The notes: generated by a model from the letters alone, not told the origin. A stretch of DNA of 35,819 bases from Chara braunii (GCA_003427395.1 BFEA01000319.1:954466-990284), one strand, 5' to 3'; numbered from the stretch's first letter, positions 9,881-20,155 are shown. A program made the numbers and translations.

Positions 9881-10164
9881 ATGAGACCAGATAGTCGTGA
9901 CCTCGAACCAATAGCAGAATTGCATCACGAGTTTCACCAAATAAGAGCACAGCAAAAGCTCATAGTTGACAATGCTGGAATAGTCTCATCATCATCAATG
10001 AAGAACCAATGCCGATATCCTATCTGGTGCTTGGCGCCCAGACTATAGATGGCAGATCCTATCTAGCCTAGTATACAATGTCGCCAATGACGTCAACAAC
10101 TTTCCGAAGTACGAGCGAATCTCGGCCAATGTCGTACGCTTCAAGCACCAGGTATGTCTCTATC
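9881..10164 (+). pseudogene. Exon-like sequence, copy 2 (unknown protein, frameshifted)
   Basis: From ATG at 9881 a frame of 55 codons is open (MRPDSRDLEPIAELHHEF, ending CRYPIWCLAPRL) and stops at 10046. In the neighbouring frame the reading goes on as RWQILSSLVYN, then PKYERISANVVRFKHQ up to GTATGT at 10153. Copy 1 at window start passes the break in a single frame and is one base shorter there, so one indel near 10041-10045 splits the frame here. GTATGTCTCTAT after the frame is shared with copy 1. No family recognised. It sits just beyond the 3' LTR of the Ty3 element and on the opposite strand. Confidence 0.4.
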
Positions 10165-10400
10165 ACTCACAACCTCGTTCCCCAACTCACAGATGCCATA
10201 TGCACCCAAGGACCACCATGCTCCCCATCCAGCATACAGCAGCGCAGCTCGGCTATGGCTGCCTGTTCCTTCCAGCTCGCCCGTGAGCGCGTGAGTGCTG
10301 GTCAGCGTTAACGCAGCAGAGCTTGCGCAACATGCAGCCAGTGCCCGAATCCCCAATGCGTAGGCAGACCCTTCCCTATATCGAAGTGGCCTGCTGCCGC

Positions 10401-10762
10401 GTGCGGTAATGCGGTACTGGGCCTTGACCCAGAAGCTTCCAGTAGGCCCCACGAGGCTAAGCCTCAGTCCGAAGTAAGCAGGCCCAGGGCCTGTGGTGGT
10501 TACCAGCACCCAACTGCCCTCATCCTTTGTTCGATCGAGGTTTATGTATCCGGCCCAGAGCTTGCCTAAGCTGCATATAATGAAAGGCAGCCTGGGTCTG
10601 GGCGCTTCCAACCAACTGGCCCTGCCCAACTGCCTGAACTTCCCCAGTTGCGTGGTGACCCCAAAATGGCCTTTAGGCCTCGGTCGTGCCTGCCTTCACT
10701 TAGGGCGGCCGACTGTGTTGAAAATAGGCCCTGTAGGGCATATCGAGGCCCTGTGCCTTGCA
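10401..10762 (-). repeat. 3' LTR of the Ty3 element (minimum extent)
   Basis: Bases 10401-10762 align along their whole length with 17600-17960. On the minus strand the LTR begins at 10762 with TGCAAGGCACAGGGCC, directly after the polypurine tract. The far end cannot be set, because the matching part of the 5' LTR is in the N gap; it may reach to about 10165. The first base pairs TG agree with the usual LTR start. Confidence 0.85.
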
Positions 10763-10774
10763 TTCCTTCCTCCG
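10763..10774 (-). promoter_or_regulatory. Polypurine tract (plus-strand primer)
   Basis: Minus strand CGGAGGAAGGAA directly abuts the TG of the 3' LTR and lies about 55 bases past the pol stop codon. Position and composition are those of a polypurine tract, which primes second-strand synthesis during reverse transcription. Confidence 0.8.
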
Positions 10775-10828
10775 TACTTCGATAGTCCTCTGAGAAGTTC
10801 AATCTTCGATAATCTGACGCTTTCCCTT

Positions 10829-12378
10829 CTATAGAGACTTCTCATAGTGAGCGACAACCTGTGGAGCGGTCTGCATCAGTTCCTCTCGTGTGAACCATCT
10901 ATCCTCCTTTGGATCAGTGTGATGTCTGAACCAAACTCGATACTGCAGCTTCGGTTTTGGAGGACGTCCTCTGCCTGTCGGTCTTGGAACTGGCATTTCC
11001 CTGTGATCAACGATGTTGTCGATGTCGACCTCTCCATCCATGGTTGGGGGCAGCATAGAGCGACAAGAGGGAAACTGATCTGTTTCTTTAAAAGGTGCAA
11101 ACTTGGAGGCGTGGAAAATAGGGTAAGTGCGTAGGTGACCAGGGATGCGAATAACATAAGAAGGGTCATCCGGTTCATCCCCAACGACATCTAGAACCTC
11201 CCATGGTCCAAAGTATTGTGGCATGAGCTTGTGGGAGATCCCGTGCTCTTGTCCCAGTTCTGAAGACTTAACCCAGACTCTTTCTCCTACCTGGAATGTA
11301 GATGGGTGGTGGTGTTTGTTCTCTGACTCTATCATCGCCGCCTATGCTTTATGCATCTGCTCAACAGACTGCTGCATCAGGTGCTCATACCGATAAGCAA
11401 ATTCTAAGGTCCCTAGTGCAGCAGATGGCTGATTCTCAGGTAGTAGGAAGTCCAAAGGCAGCCTAGGCTTGAAAGTCCGTAGCAAGCTGTTCGGGCTCAC
11501 TCCCGTAGCGTTGTGGACATCGTTGTTGTACAGGCTGGCGATGAGAGCAAGTTTCTCATCCCAGTCTACCTGATTTGGCTTGATGTAATGCCTCAGCAGG
11601 TGTTGTACAACGCGGTTCAACTGCTTTGCCTGTCCATTCGCCTCTGGGTGATTGCCTGATGTCATTTGCAACTGCGTGCCCTGTTCTGCAGGTGCAACTT
11701 TCCACAGTTCACTGGTGAATCGCACATCCCGGTCACTAACTATAGACTTAGGCAGCCCGAAATCTCTGACCTAATTTTCTTTGAACAACTTGATCACATA
11801 CTTAGTTTTAGCTGTTGCACGCATTGCGACTAACCTAGCGTACTTAATAAACCTATCCACAATGACATAGACGTAGTGCATTCTACTCTTGCTGGTGACC
11901 AGCGTATCCATGAAGTCCATGGACAGGCTTTCACCAGGCCTTTCCGGAATCGGAAGGGGCTTCAGAAGCCCAAGAGGAGCCTGTGTTCGTGGCTTGTCCC
12001 TCTGACAGACCTGACAAGTCTCCACGTATAGCTTAGCGTCTTTCATCATCGTGGGCCACCAGAACCGCTGCAGCAGATTGGCTGCTGTCTTTTTGTAGCA
12101 AAAATGTCCGGTGGCATCATGACACTCACCCATAAATAAACTATGCAAAGACTCTCTATCCGGCACACACAAACGTTTATTCCCTTCCTTCTCAAGGAAC
12201 AGCAGTCCGTTGACCAACTCAAACTCAGCTGAGTCAACTTGTCCTTCGCCTCGAGTTTGCGTATGATCTCAGCCATGAACTGATCCTCATGATAGGCTTC
12301 CACCGTAGAGCGAATGACATCGTCCGCAAGCCCGAACTCAGTGATCAGTGCACCAGAGAAGTCTGGCCTACGCAACAA
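10829..12378 (-). pseudogene. Ty3 pol: integrase with GPY/F and chromodomain-like tail
   Basis: Integrase inserts the cDNA into host DNA. The zinc-binding HHCC region is in 11771-12217: H33 and H37 of that piece (ECHDATGHFC), C68 and C71 (CQVCQRDK). The first catalytic Asp follows in SMDFMDTL. The catalytic Glu is in NHPEANGQAKQLNR in piece 11342-11725. The C-terminal piece 10829-11335 has the GPY/F motif (QYFGPWEVLDVV; HLRTYPIFHASKFAPF) and then a chromodomain-like stretch (LQYRVWFRHHTDPKEDRWF). The last three pieces share one frame and are separated only by in-frame stops at 11771 and 11342. The most upstream piece (12046-12378, RRPDFSGALITEFGLADD) is in a different frame. Confidence 0.9.
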
Positions 12379-13680
12379 CGCATCAGCAACCTTGTTGTAC
12401 TCACCTTTGATGTACTGGGCTCAAAGTCATACTGCTCAATGACTTCGATCCAGCGTTTTGGCGCATCGGAGAGCACATGCTGGGTTCTCATCCACTTCAG
12501 GGTCTGATGATCAGTCCTGACGTAGAAGAACCTCCCAAGGAGATAATGCCTCCAGTGGGTGAGCGCCTTGTATACCGCATAGAGCTCCTTCTCGTAGTTG
12601 GACTTAGCCAACTTCTGAGAGGGCATCTTTTTGGACATGTACTCGACTAGCCTCAACTTTGGCCCCTCCTGCTGCGCGAGCACGGCGCCTATGCCATACT
12701 GGCTGGCATCTGTGGTGACTATAAATGACTTGTCAGGATCGGGAAGCTTCAAGACCTCATGGTGTGTCAACGTATGCTTCAGATGTCTGAAAGCAGCCTC
12801 ACACCTGTCTGTTCACTCCCATGGGGTGTCAAGGCGGGTCAGGTCTGTCAAAGGTGCGGCAACTATACTACAGTTCTTCACAAAATTGCGATAGTAGTCG
12901 GTCATCCCTAAGAAAGACCTCATCTCAGTCACAGACTTAGGACGCGGCCAGTCACGAATGTTGGCCACCTTCGCGTCATTGGGCTTCAAACCCTCCGCAG
13001 AATTCCTATAACCCAAGTACAAGATCCGAGTGCGGCCAAACTCGCATTTCTCCCCATTAATCTTGAACTTGTGCTGCCGACGGAGACTGAGGACTTTGTC
13101 TAAGTGCGCAACATGCTCCTCGACAGTCCTACTAAAAATAAGTACGTCATCAAGGTACACGATGACAAACTTATCCAAGTAGTCATGAAAGATCCGATTC
13201 ATAGCGTGCTGAAAGGTGCCAGGAGCATTGCAAAGGCCGAAAGGCATCACCACAAACTCGTACACACCGTACCTGGTCTGAAATGCAGTTTTGTGTTGAT
13301 CCTCGGGCTGGATTGCAATCTGATGGTACCCGGACTTCAGATCTATCTTACTGAAGTACCGGCACCCTTGCACTCCATCTAGCAAATCGTCAATGTGCGG
13401 TAGGGGCTCTCGGTTCTTGACAGTGATGGCATTGAGGCCCCTATAGTCAATACACATCCTCAGCGTACCTCCCTTCTTTGGCACAAATAAAACTGGCAAT
13501 CCGTAAGGGGAGACACTCGACCGGATCCAACCCTTCTCTATGAGTTCCTTGAGCTGCCGGTGAAGCTCGTCAAGCTTGCCTGGAGACATCCGATAGATCC
13601 TACCCTTCGGGATGCTAGACCCTGGGATAATGTTTATCGCGTGGACGACCTCCCTCTCGACAACCCCTGCGGCTCTTCAA
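12345..13680 (-). pseudogene. Ty3 pol: reverse transcriptase and RNase H
   Basis: Piece 12813-13589 is the RT. Residues 30-40 are GLPVLFVPKKG, 81-91 KIDLKSGYHQI (first catalytic Asp), 115-126 MPFGLCNAPGTF and 143-150 VIVYLDDV with the YLDD active site intact. The coding frame clearly begins upstream of the first Met, at about 13680 (VVHAINIIPGSSIPKGRIY). RNase H follows in the same frame (12345-12770): TTDASQYGIGAVLAQ, YEKELYAVYKAL and RTDHQTLKW hold the catalytic acidic residues. A TGA stop at 12813-12815, where a Trp is usual, divides them. A one-base loss near 12417-12419 breaks the RNase H connection to integrase. Confidence 0.93.
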
Positions 13681-14325
13681 ATGGATCAGGGTACTTAGCA
13701 ACTACTCCCTCTATCTTCGGCGACATTTTCACCGGCTCGCCTGCTGCAGAGACATAAACTAGATACATACCCTCCTCCAGATTTTGCTTATAATAGTTAA
13801 AAAATGCGGCAGCACTCATGCATCCGTAGGACTCGATCAGATTACTAGCCTTAAACTTAAGTAATCTGGCGGTCCCTCCACCTGGCAAAATGTGCTTAAC
13901 CACTTTTCCGTCCCAGTCAAACTGGGACTGTGCAATAGAGAGGTGGTACATACCTAACAAGATATTCATAAGGAGATCATCGCTCACTAGGAACTGAACG
14001 CGATGTCTCAGTTCCCTTCCCGCGTACGGGAAACAACACTCAACATCCTGGAGGTAGTCATTGACTACCATGCGCTGTTTGTTAGCACAGGTCGACTAAG
14101 GCGCTGCACTTGCCCCTTCAAGTGCAACCTCTCAACGCACGCGCGACTAATGAAGTTCCTAGTTGAGCAAGTGTCATAATAGGCCCCGATCTTACGGCCA
14201 CCGACGATTACCTCAGTGACGAACATCTCACCCTTAGTGGCTTTGACCAATGTCGTCCAAGAAGCTAGCGGGTTTGATCCAGACCACTCCTTCTCTAGCT
14301 CCTCTAAGGACTCAAACACATTCAT
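13634..14325 (-). pseudogene. Ty3 aspartic protease and protease-RT linker
   Basis: Piece 14065-14325 carries IVGGRKIGAYYDTCSTRNFI, in the place of the retropepsin active site. The usual D-S/T-G triad reads D-T-C, so the glycine is lost. Piece 13634-14071, in another frame, continues with VQFLVSDDLLMNILLGMYHL, the conserved ILG segment of Ty3 proteases, and the YPDPFEEP linker toward RT. A run of four C at 13664-13667 marks the frameshift into the RT frame. The protease would cut the Gag-Pol precursor; this copy cannot. Confidence 0.8.
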
Positions 14326-14459
14326 CGAACAAAGGCTCGATGGGTCTGAATGTGTTTACAGGACGACGATGGAGTCAGTAGCTTGGACCATCTATCGAGA
14401 TGGTGAGGGTGTGTCCACCATCTCGACCCTAGCAGGAACAACTACTATTCCTACTGGCC

Positions 14460-16418
14460 TTACGTGTTTTCCGGAGCACTGCCAGAACTGTTGGCTAGTA
14501 TGGCTACATTGCTACCAATGGGAGCAGAGGATCCCAACGCCTGCCCCATCGTCGACGGGATCTTGTCGATCACCTTCTTATTGGGGAACTTGAATTGGTT
14601 ATGGCCATATTGGCCACAACGGATACAAGCCTGCCGCGTGTACCGATCTCTCCACACGTCCTCACTGAGACCCGCTTTCTCCCATGGAGGAGCATTGGGA
14701 TCTACTTGACTCCTAGACCGGGAACCTCCTCGGCGTCTTTCGGTCGCCTTACCTTTCTGAGTTACGACAGCGACTACGCCACCCCCTGAAGCTTCTACGC
14801 TACCTACCTCTGAACCCACTCCCGCCTGGAAGTCGTGACGAACATGAGCGTCCCTTCACTTTCCAGTTGGGAGGGGGTGACTTTTTCCTACCATCCGTCG
14901 TGGGTGTCTGACCATGCCCTATCTTTGCTTCAAGGTCTAGGGCCTTCTTGGTAAACGAGGGGAAGTTGTGCATATTAATGTTGGCCTCATCTGCCAACTG
15001 ATTCCTGAGAGGCAGAGGAAAGCATCTCAGATAGGAGGTGAGTAAGACCTGGGGGTCATAGCGCGCCCTAGGGAGACAGATCAGACGCTCTACTGCGTTT
15101 GTGGCCTCCCTTACTGAATTAAACTGCTTGTTATGCAGAGTCAGGATCGCGTCAGTAGCCTTTTGAGCCTCCTGAGGATCGTGCCACCTGTCTTCCACCA
15201 ACTTAAGAAAGTCATTCAGTTTTTGGCTGACTGCCCAAGCGCGAAAGTCATGACCATATCCCTGTAACTGCACTAAACCACTCAACCATCACTGCACTCC
15301 CCTCTAAATAGGAGGCAGCCACAAACACTTCCTCGTGTGGCAAGGTAAGTTTACATTTCACGTAGACTGGCACTGACCTCAACCATGTGTCGAGGTCTTC
15401 GCCCCTCTTGTCCCTGTGAAGTGTTTAGGAGCAACGATGACCGTCTTTGGAACCCACTGACTTTGTCCCGGTACCTGTACCATTTCGGGTTGTGGACCTT
15501 GAGGCGCAGGTTGCTGTACCAGCTGTTGTTGGGGCTGTGTACCCTGCAGCTGTGCAGGCTGCAAGACAGCAGGCTGCCCGCTTACGGCAACCTGCGATGG
15601 AGGTTGGGAGAACACTGTCTGTACAGGAGCCTGTACACTAGGACCTACCAAGAACCCTCCTGCTAATGGCATACCTGGGGAAAGGCTTGGACCGATGCTG
15701 GGGAGACATATGGGGATACCCCAGTCACCGGTGGCACATAAGGAGGAGGTTGTACAACGGGCTAGACACTGGGCCCGGACAGCGATGGTGCTGTTTGCGC
15801 TCGCCCGACCAGCAAGGCCAGACTCTGTTGGATGTCTTGAAGGAGAGTCGTGTGGTGGTCGTGCATCTCTACAACACCTACCAGGACTATCCGCAACGTC
15901 CGCACGTCTGCATCCATGTGCGTCAGGTCCATTCTCTCTATCTCACTGACGTTCGCTTGTCTCCGCTGCATCCTGACTCTTCTTCTAATCATCCTTTCCT
16001 TCTCCACCTTTATCTCTCCTAAGGCCTCCTGTAGCTGTGCCTCCTGCAGTGTTGCCTGCTGTATGGCGATCTCATCGAAAGTCAACACTATTGGCTGACT
16101 TTCCATGACGCCAGTGGACTGACTCAGGGTCTGCGCGACCGTTGACCCTATGACCCCTGAACTGTTGGTTTGGGAACTCTGCTGCGCAGCGGTTGCCATG
16201 GCTGCTGAAGTAGCGGCTTCACTTGCGAATGCCCTGGTGGCCTCCGCTGCCTTAGCTCTCCGTTGCTGCTGCTTCCTCTCCCTAAGCTCGCGGAACAGTA
16301 ACCTATCACCCTCGGGTCCTAATGCCACGTGGGCAATCGGGGCTCTAGCTGATCGCAAGATCCGGTCGTCCTCACTAGTGGTATCCATGTCGCTCATAAG
16401 GTACAGAACTGTACACAA
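14460..16418 (-). pseudogene. Ty3 gag, capsid and zinc-knuckle region
   Basis: Gag forms the particle. The likely start is MDTTSEDDRIL (16391) or a few codons upstream (16418). Residues 1-218 are charged and coiled-coil-like (RKQQQRRAKAAEATRAF; GEIKVEKERMIRRRVRMQRRQ). A Q/P-rich linker follows in another frame (15379-15672). The retrotrans_gag-like core is in 14800-15285 (FLKLVEDRWHDPQEAQKATD; NQLADEANINMHNFPSF). Near 14610-14640 is one zinc knuckle, CIRCGQYGHNQFKF, where the fourth ligand is Phe instead of Cys. At least two frame changes and stops near 15285-15378 break the gene. Bases 14652-16418 are duplicated at 28202-29968. Confidence 0.8.
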
Positions 16419-16594
16419 TCTGCACTAGGTCACTCTTCGATGCCTACCGCAGCGTAATGCACAGACTGATTTATAATAGTTAAAATAATTAATCGGTGGC
16501 TGCATTAGAGTAGATACATTTGGGTCCAATAGGTAAGTTCATATTCCTACAAACGAGACTACTTTGACTTTGACTAGTTCGCAAACAGAAAGCA

Positions 16595-16984
16595 CAATAA
16601 CTGTTATTTCGTCAAAATGGACATTTTTTGTTTTTTGAACAAATTCAAAACTAAGTTTTTTTCAATTTTTTTGGTCGAAAACTCGTCTCAATTGCTGCTC
16701 TGGATGGTCCGGTGTTTTTAAAACACTGGACCCCTTGTATGTATATGGACCTAGCTTGAGACAAGATACATCCAGGCAGTCCCCCCTGGATGTATCTGGT
16801 CTCAAGCTTAGTCCTGATACATCCAGGGGGTCCAGCGTTTTAAAAATGCCGGACCCTCAAGAGCAGCAAAATTTAGACGAGTTTTCAACAAAAAAAGTTG
16901 AAAAAACTCAGTTTCAATTTTGTTGAAAAAATAAAAAAACATCCATTTTGACGAAATGGTAGTTCAATGAACAAATAACAGTTC
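16595..16984. mobile_element. Nested foldback element in the Ty3 leader
   Basis: Left arm 16599-16735 (AACTGTTATTTCGTCAAAATGG, then GAAAACTCGTCT, GCTGCTCTGGATGGTCCGG) and right arm about 16826-16984 are inverted copies. Each arm contains its own palindrome (GGTCCGGTGTTTTTAAAACA facing CTGGACC on the left). The middle holds a further inverted pair, CTTGAGACAAGATACATCCA at 16756 against TGGATGTATCTGGTCTCAAG at 16788. No protein. This is a non-autonomous foldback or MITE-type insertion between gag and the 5' LTR. Confidence 0.75.
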
Positions 16985-17059
16985 TAAACTATGATGTTTG
17001 TCACATGTTGATGGCTGTACACCTAACTAATCAAAATAAAAATTGAATCATTTGTTGGG

Positions 17060-17169
17060 TCTGTTTGCAGAATGAACAGCCATTTCGTCAAAACGGACAT
17101 ATTATATTTTTTGAACAAAATCAAAACTGACTTTTTTTGCCAAAATCCGGTCGGAATTTTTTGCTCATG
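17060..17169. mobile_element. Arm of a second foldback element, cut by the gap
   Basis: AACAGCCATTTCGTCAAAAC and GGACATATTATATTTTTTGA..CAAAACTGACTTTTTTT resemble the arms of the element at 16595-16984. The duplicate at 30610-30719 continues beyond this point with a strong GTCCGGCGTT hairpin. The first copy breaks into Ns exactly there. Confidence 0.65.
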
Positions 17170-17599
17170 NNNNNNNNNNNNNNNNNNNNNNNNNNNNNNN
17201 NNNNNNNNNNNNNNNNNNNNNNNNNNNNNNNNNNNNNNNNNNNNNNNNNNNNNNNNNNNNNNNNNNNNNNNNNNNNNNNNNNNNNNNNNNNNNNNNNNNN
17301 NNNNNNNNNNNNNNNNNNNNNNNNNNNNNNNNNNNNNNNNNNNNNNNNNNNNNNNNNNNNNNNNNNNNNNNNNNNNNNNNNNNNNNNNNNNNNNNNNNNN
17401 NNNNNNNNNNNNNNNNNNNNNNNNNNNNNNNNNNNNNNNNNNNNNNNNNNNNNNNNNNNNNNNNNNNNNNNNNNNNNNNNNNNNNNNNNNNNNNNNNNNN
17501 NNNNNNNNNNNNNNNNNNNNNNNNNNNNNNNNNNNNNNNNNNNNNNNNNNNNNNNNNNNNNNNNNNNNNNNNNNNNNNNNNNNNNNNNNNNNNNNNNNN
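17170..17599. other. Assembly gap (430 N)
   Basis: Unresolved bases. The left edge is at the start of a hairpin visible in the duplicate (30719-30751); the right edge is inside the 5' LTR. It probably hides the rest of a foldback element, the inner end of the LTR and the primer-binding site. Confidence 0.99.
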
Positions 17600-17960
17600 G
17601 TGCGGTAATGCGGTACTGGGCCCTGGCCCAGAAGCTTCCGGTAGGCCCCACGAGGCTGAGCCTCAGTCCGAAGTAAACAGGCCCAGGGCCTGTGGTGGTT
17701 ACCAGCACCCAACTGCCCTCAGCCTTTGTTCGGTCCACGTTGTGTATCCGGCCCAGGGCCTGCCTCAGTTACGTACAATGAAAGGCAGCCTAGGCCTGGG
17801 CGCTTCCAACCAACTGGCGCTGCGCAACTGCCTGAATTTCCCCAGTTGCGTGGTGACCCCAAAATGACCTGTAGGCCTCGGTCGTGCCTGCCTTCACTTA
17901 GGGCGGCCGACTGTGTTGAAAATAGGCCCTGTAGGGCGTATAGAGGCCCTGTGCCTCACA
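17600..17960 (-). repeat. 5' LTR of the Ty3 element (truncated by gap)
   Basis: Aligns with 10401-10762 at about 91% identity with one or two small indels. On the minus strand it starts with TGTGAGGCACAGGGCC at 17960. Its 3' part is in the N gap. As 5' LTR it would hold promoter and transcript start; no convincing TATA box is seen in the visible part. Confidence 0.85.
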
Positions 17961-18239
17961 CTTGCGTGTAGTGCATGTCCTAAAGAACTTACAAAAATAA
18001 TTTCAACAAAACAAAATCATTTTTAGGTCCCGAAATAATTTTTGGCGGGGGCAACCCCTTCAGGTTTGGCCCCCGAATGGGACCCCGAACGCTCGAACGT
18101 TCGGGGGTCAGCCCGGGCCCCCCCGAATGTTCAGCCTGGTAACCATGATCCGGACTGAAAAATCTGGATAAAATTGGTATGCCGGATATCTGGATTTCCT
18201 ACCTAGCTTTTTTCCTACTATGCTACCACGGGGCCATTG
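17961..18239. other. Flank between Ty3 and LINE, with CCCCGAACG dyad
   Basis: Non-coding. CCCCGAACGCTCGAACGTTCGGGG at about 18073-18106 is an inverted repeat, similar in wording to the GTTCGGGG dyads at 9005-9230. AT-rich flanks around it. The remainder shows nothing I recognise. Confidence 0.45.
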
Positions 18240-18289
18240 GTTGAGACTCTCCCCGTATCTGTTTCCATTCAGAGGGATCAAAGGAAAGG

Positions 18290-19425
18290 TCACAAAGGGG
18301 GGTGGTCGTAGAGATAAAAACCATCATTTATGTCCCCCACTACTCTGAGGTCCGTAAACACGGATGCTGGATGTTGTGTGTCCAGATCCTCTTGCCTGTG
18401 TAATGCGGACCATCGTTCCCCAGGTATAGTAGGGCAATATGCATGTAACGAGGCATTTCCATTGCTGTTGTTTTGCATCTCATACACCGTCATGGGTATG
18501 AGCATGAAATCAGCCAGCACTACCCAGTCCTTTTGTCGTATAACCAGGCCTGTTTTGAGAGCATGAATCCAGGGTTCCTGTAGCTCCCTCACGCTGCTAG
18601 CCATGTTTTTAATCGGGCTCGTGGGGGCTTTCAGGGAGTGTTTGGATTTCCAGTTTCTTGCTGGACCATCCCAGAGGTGACCCACTGTGTACACCTCTTT
18701 TCTTACACTGCCTCCATTTGGAGGTCCCTTGAAGAGTGAAGGGGTTGCCTGACTCGTCTGTGCTGTCAAGGTGCCTGAAGAGCGGTTGGCAGCAGATGTC
18801 TTCCCATCTGGACGGGGTGGGGGTGCGCTGTGGCCCCCTATCTCTCCATAGTTTAATCATTGCTGGCCATAACAGATCCACCTTGAGGTCGTGTTTTGCC
18901 CTGCCTGCCAGTGAGTGGTCAATCACCATCCTTGGGCCTGAGGGCAAGGACCAGTACCTATTGGTTAGCCATTGTGACGGGTGTACTGAACGGAGGGGGT
19001 GTGATGGGGGTGCAAGGTGCAGCCGGATGTGGGCACACGGGGCCCACTGGATGTTGTTTCCTAGAAGAAGGCGGATCAGGAACCTGGAGAGCAAAGCCTT
19101 GATCTGTTCTGCCGGGTCAATTATTCAAAGGTCGCCTTGCATTCTGGGCTGCACAAGGGTGTGCCAAGCCACCCTTTTACGTTATGGGTATCACTGTGAT
19201 CGTTCTTCTCAGGTACGTTGTTGCCGCCTGCTTCAACTTGGTGATCTGTTTTTTGTTGAGCTGCCAGAAAGCCACCTTGTACCATATAGATGCAAATATG
19301 GCATTGTTAATCGCTAGCACTCTGCCCACTAGAGAAGTGGGTTCGTTGTTCGAGTTAGAAAGTTTTTTGATTGTGAGGTCTACAAGTGTGTCACCGTAGT
19401 CAGGTGGCAGACGCATTGTCAACAC
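18290..19425 (-). pseudogene. LINE 3 polyprotein, C-terminal region after RT
   Basis: Piece 19177-19425 reads LVGRVLAINNAIFASIWYKV AFWQL, the conserved segment after LINE RT (compare FGRALVIKNVILASTWYKSA at 33053-33250). Pieces 18609-19094 and 18290-18769 continue in other frames (WLTNRYWSLPSGPRMVIDH; WDGPARNWKSKHSLKAPTS). They run parallel to LINE fragment 1, which supports the order. The last piece stops at 18290 before any zinc finger. Reading frames change at least twice. Confidence 0.75.
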
Positions 19426-19539
19426 AATTTGTCGTTACACCCAACATCCTTATCGTTGTTTCTTTGCTTTTCCAAGCCACCTGAGCATCAGCTGGTGGGG
19501 GGCCTCCCTCGGGGTCCAACCACCGACCTTTTGTCTTTG

Positions 19540-20155
19540 TACCCCAATTAACTTTCTTGGTTGGCTCTCAACAGTCATGTGAGATCATCTGCAAAGAGTG
19601 AAGTAACCGGGATCACCTGTTCCAGTATTCCTGGCACCTGAATTTTGTGGATATCAGGGTTGTTTCAGATCATGACCTCTAGACTCCAGTTCATCCATGA
19701 CCAGCACAAACAACATTGGTGCAACTGGGTCGCCTTGTATCACCAACAGTTGAAGACGGAAAAGTGGGGGCAAGATTACCATTGAGAGTGACATTCGCAG
19801 TGACGTTTCTGTGGAAGATGTTGACCCACTTGCAGAAGAGCAGGCTAAAGTTCATTTTAGTCAGACACATGTTTAGGAAATCCCAACGCACATGATCATA
19901 TCGACTTACAAAATTTATGAACAGTATAGCCGCCTCCACTTCCCTTTGTCTTGCAGAGCGAATGGTTTCATTGACCAGCAAGACATTGTTTTGTATGTTG
20001 CGATATGGCATAAAGCCTGATTGGTCCGGGTGGATGAGGTGTGGGAGCAGGGGTAAGAGTCTGTTTGTCCATGCTTTTGCTACGATCTTATAGGGGACGG
20101 CCATGAGGGTTATAGAGCTGTACTTGTACAGCAACATAGTCACCCCTTGTACCAT
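19540..20155 (-). pseudogene. LINE 3 reverse transcriptase
   Basis: Piece 19691-20155 contains VPYKIVAKAWTNRLLPLLP, HPDQSGFMPYRNIQNNVLLV and AILFINFVSRYDHVRWDFL, the RT blocks 1-3 of LINEs. In the third block the first catalytic position of the usual FLDFEKAYD reads FINFVSRYD, so an Asp has become Asn. The active-site block FADD is at 19584-19595 on the minus strand in another frame, followed at once by a stop (LFADDLT then TGA). Frameshifts between the blocks rule out activity. Sequence upstream to 20577 still resembles RT fingers but is badly broken. Confidence 0.82.

Larger units (their letters stand above)
14652..17169. repeat. Segment duplicated at 28202-30719 (offset 13550)
   Basis: Every line I compared between the two segments is identical, including non-coding bases. 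The copy at 28202 starts exactly after the synthetic mosaic-end dimer. This copy ends at the N gap. The identity and the adapter point to a library or assembly artefact rather than a recent genomic duplication. Confidence 0.9.
10401..17960 (-). mobile_element. Ty3/gypsy LTR retrotransposon, decayed, with N gap
   Basis: Minus-strand order from 17960: 5' LTR, leader with foldback insertions, gag, protease, reverse transcriptase, RNase H, integrase, GPY/F and chromodomain-like tail, polypurine tract, 3' LTR. RNase H before integrase is the Ty3/gypsy order, and the C-terminal domains suggest a chromovirus-like lineage. The LTRs share TGNNAGGCACAGGGCC outer starts. By hand I count roughly 30 differences over about 360 aligned bases, about 91% identity, so the insertion is old. 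Coding regions have at least three in-frame stops and several frameshifts. The internal LTR end and primer-binding site are hidden in Ns. Both exact LTR lengths are therefore unknown. Confidence 0.9.

Noticed and set aside
10141-10629. 162-codon minus-strand frame
   Set aside because: Lies in the 3' LTR, has no motif, and is not kept open with matching sequence evidence in the other LTR beyond the gap.
15666-16022. Plus-strand frames opposite gag, repeated at 29216-29572
   Set aside because: Shadow frames of gag; their repetition only reflects the duplicated segment.
17023-17738. Long open frames across 17170-17599
   Set aside because: They consist of undetermined bases; no stop can be seen in Ns.
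10322-17966. CTTGCG at 10322 and 17961 as target-site duplication
   Set aside because: The LTR would then end without CA, and a six-base match is easily found by chance; the LTR end is not known.
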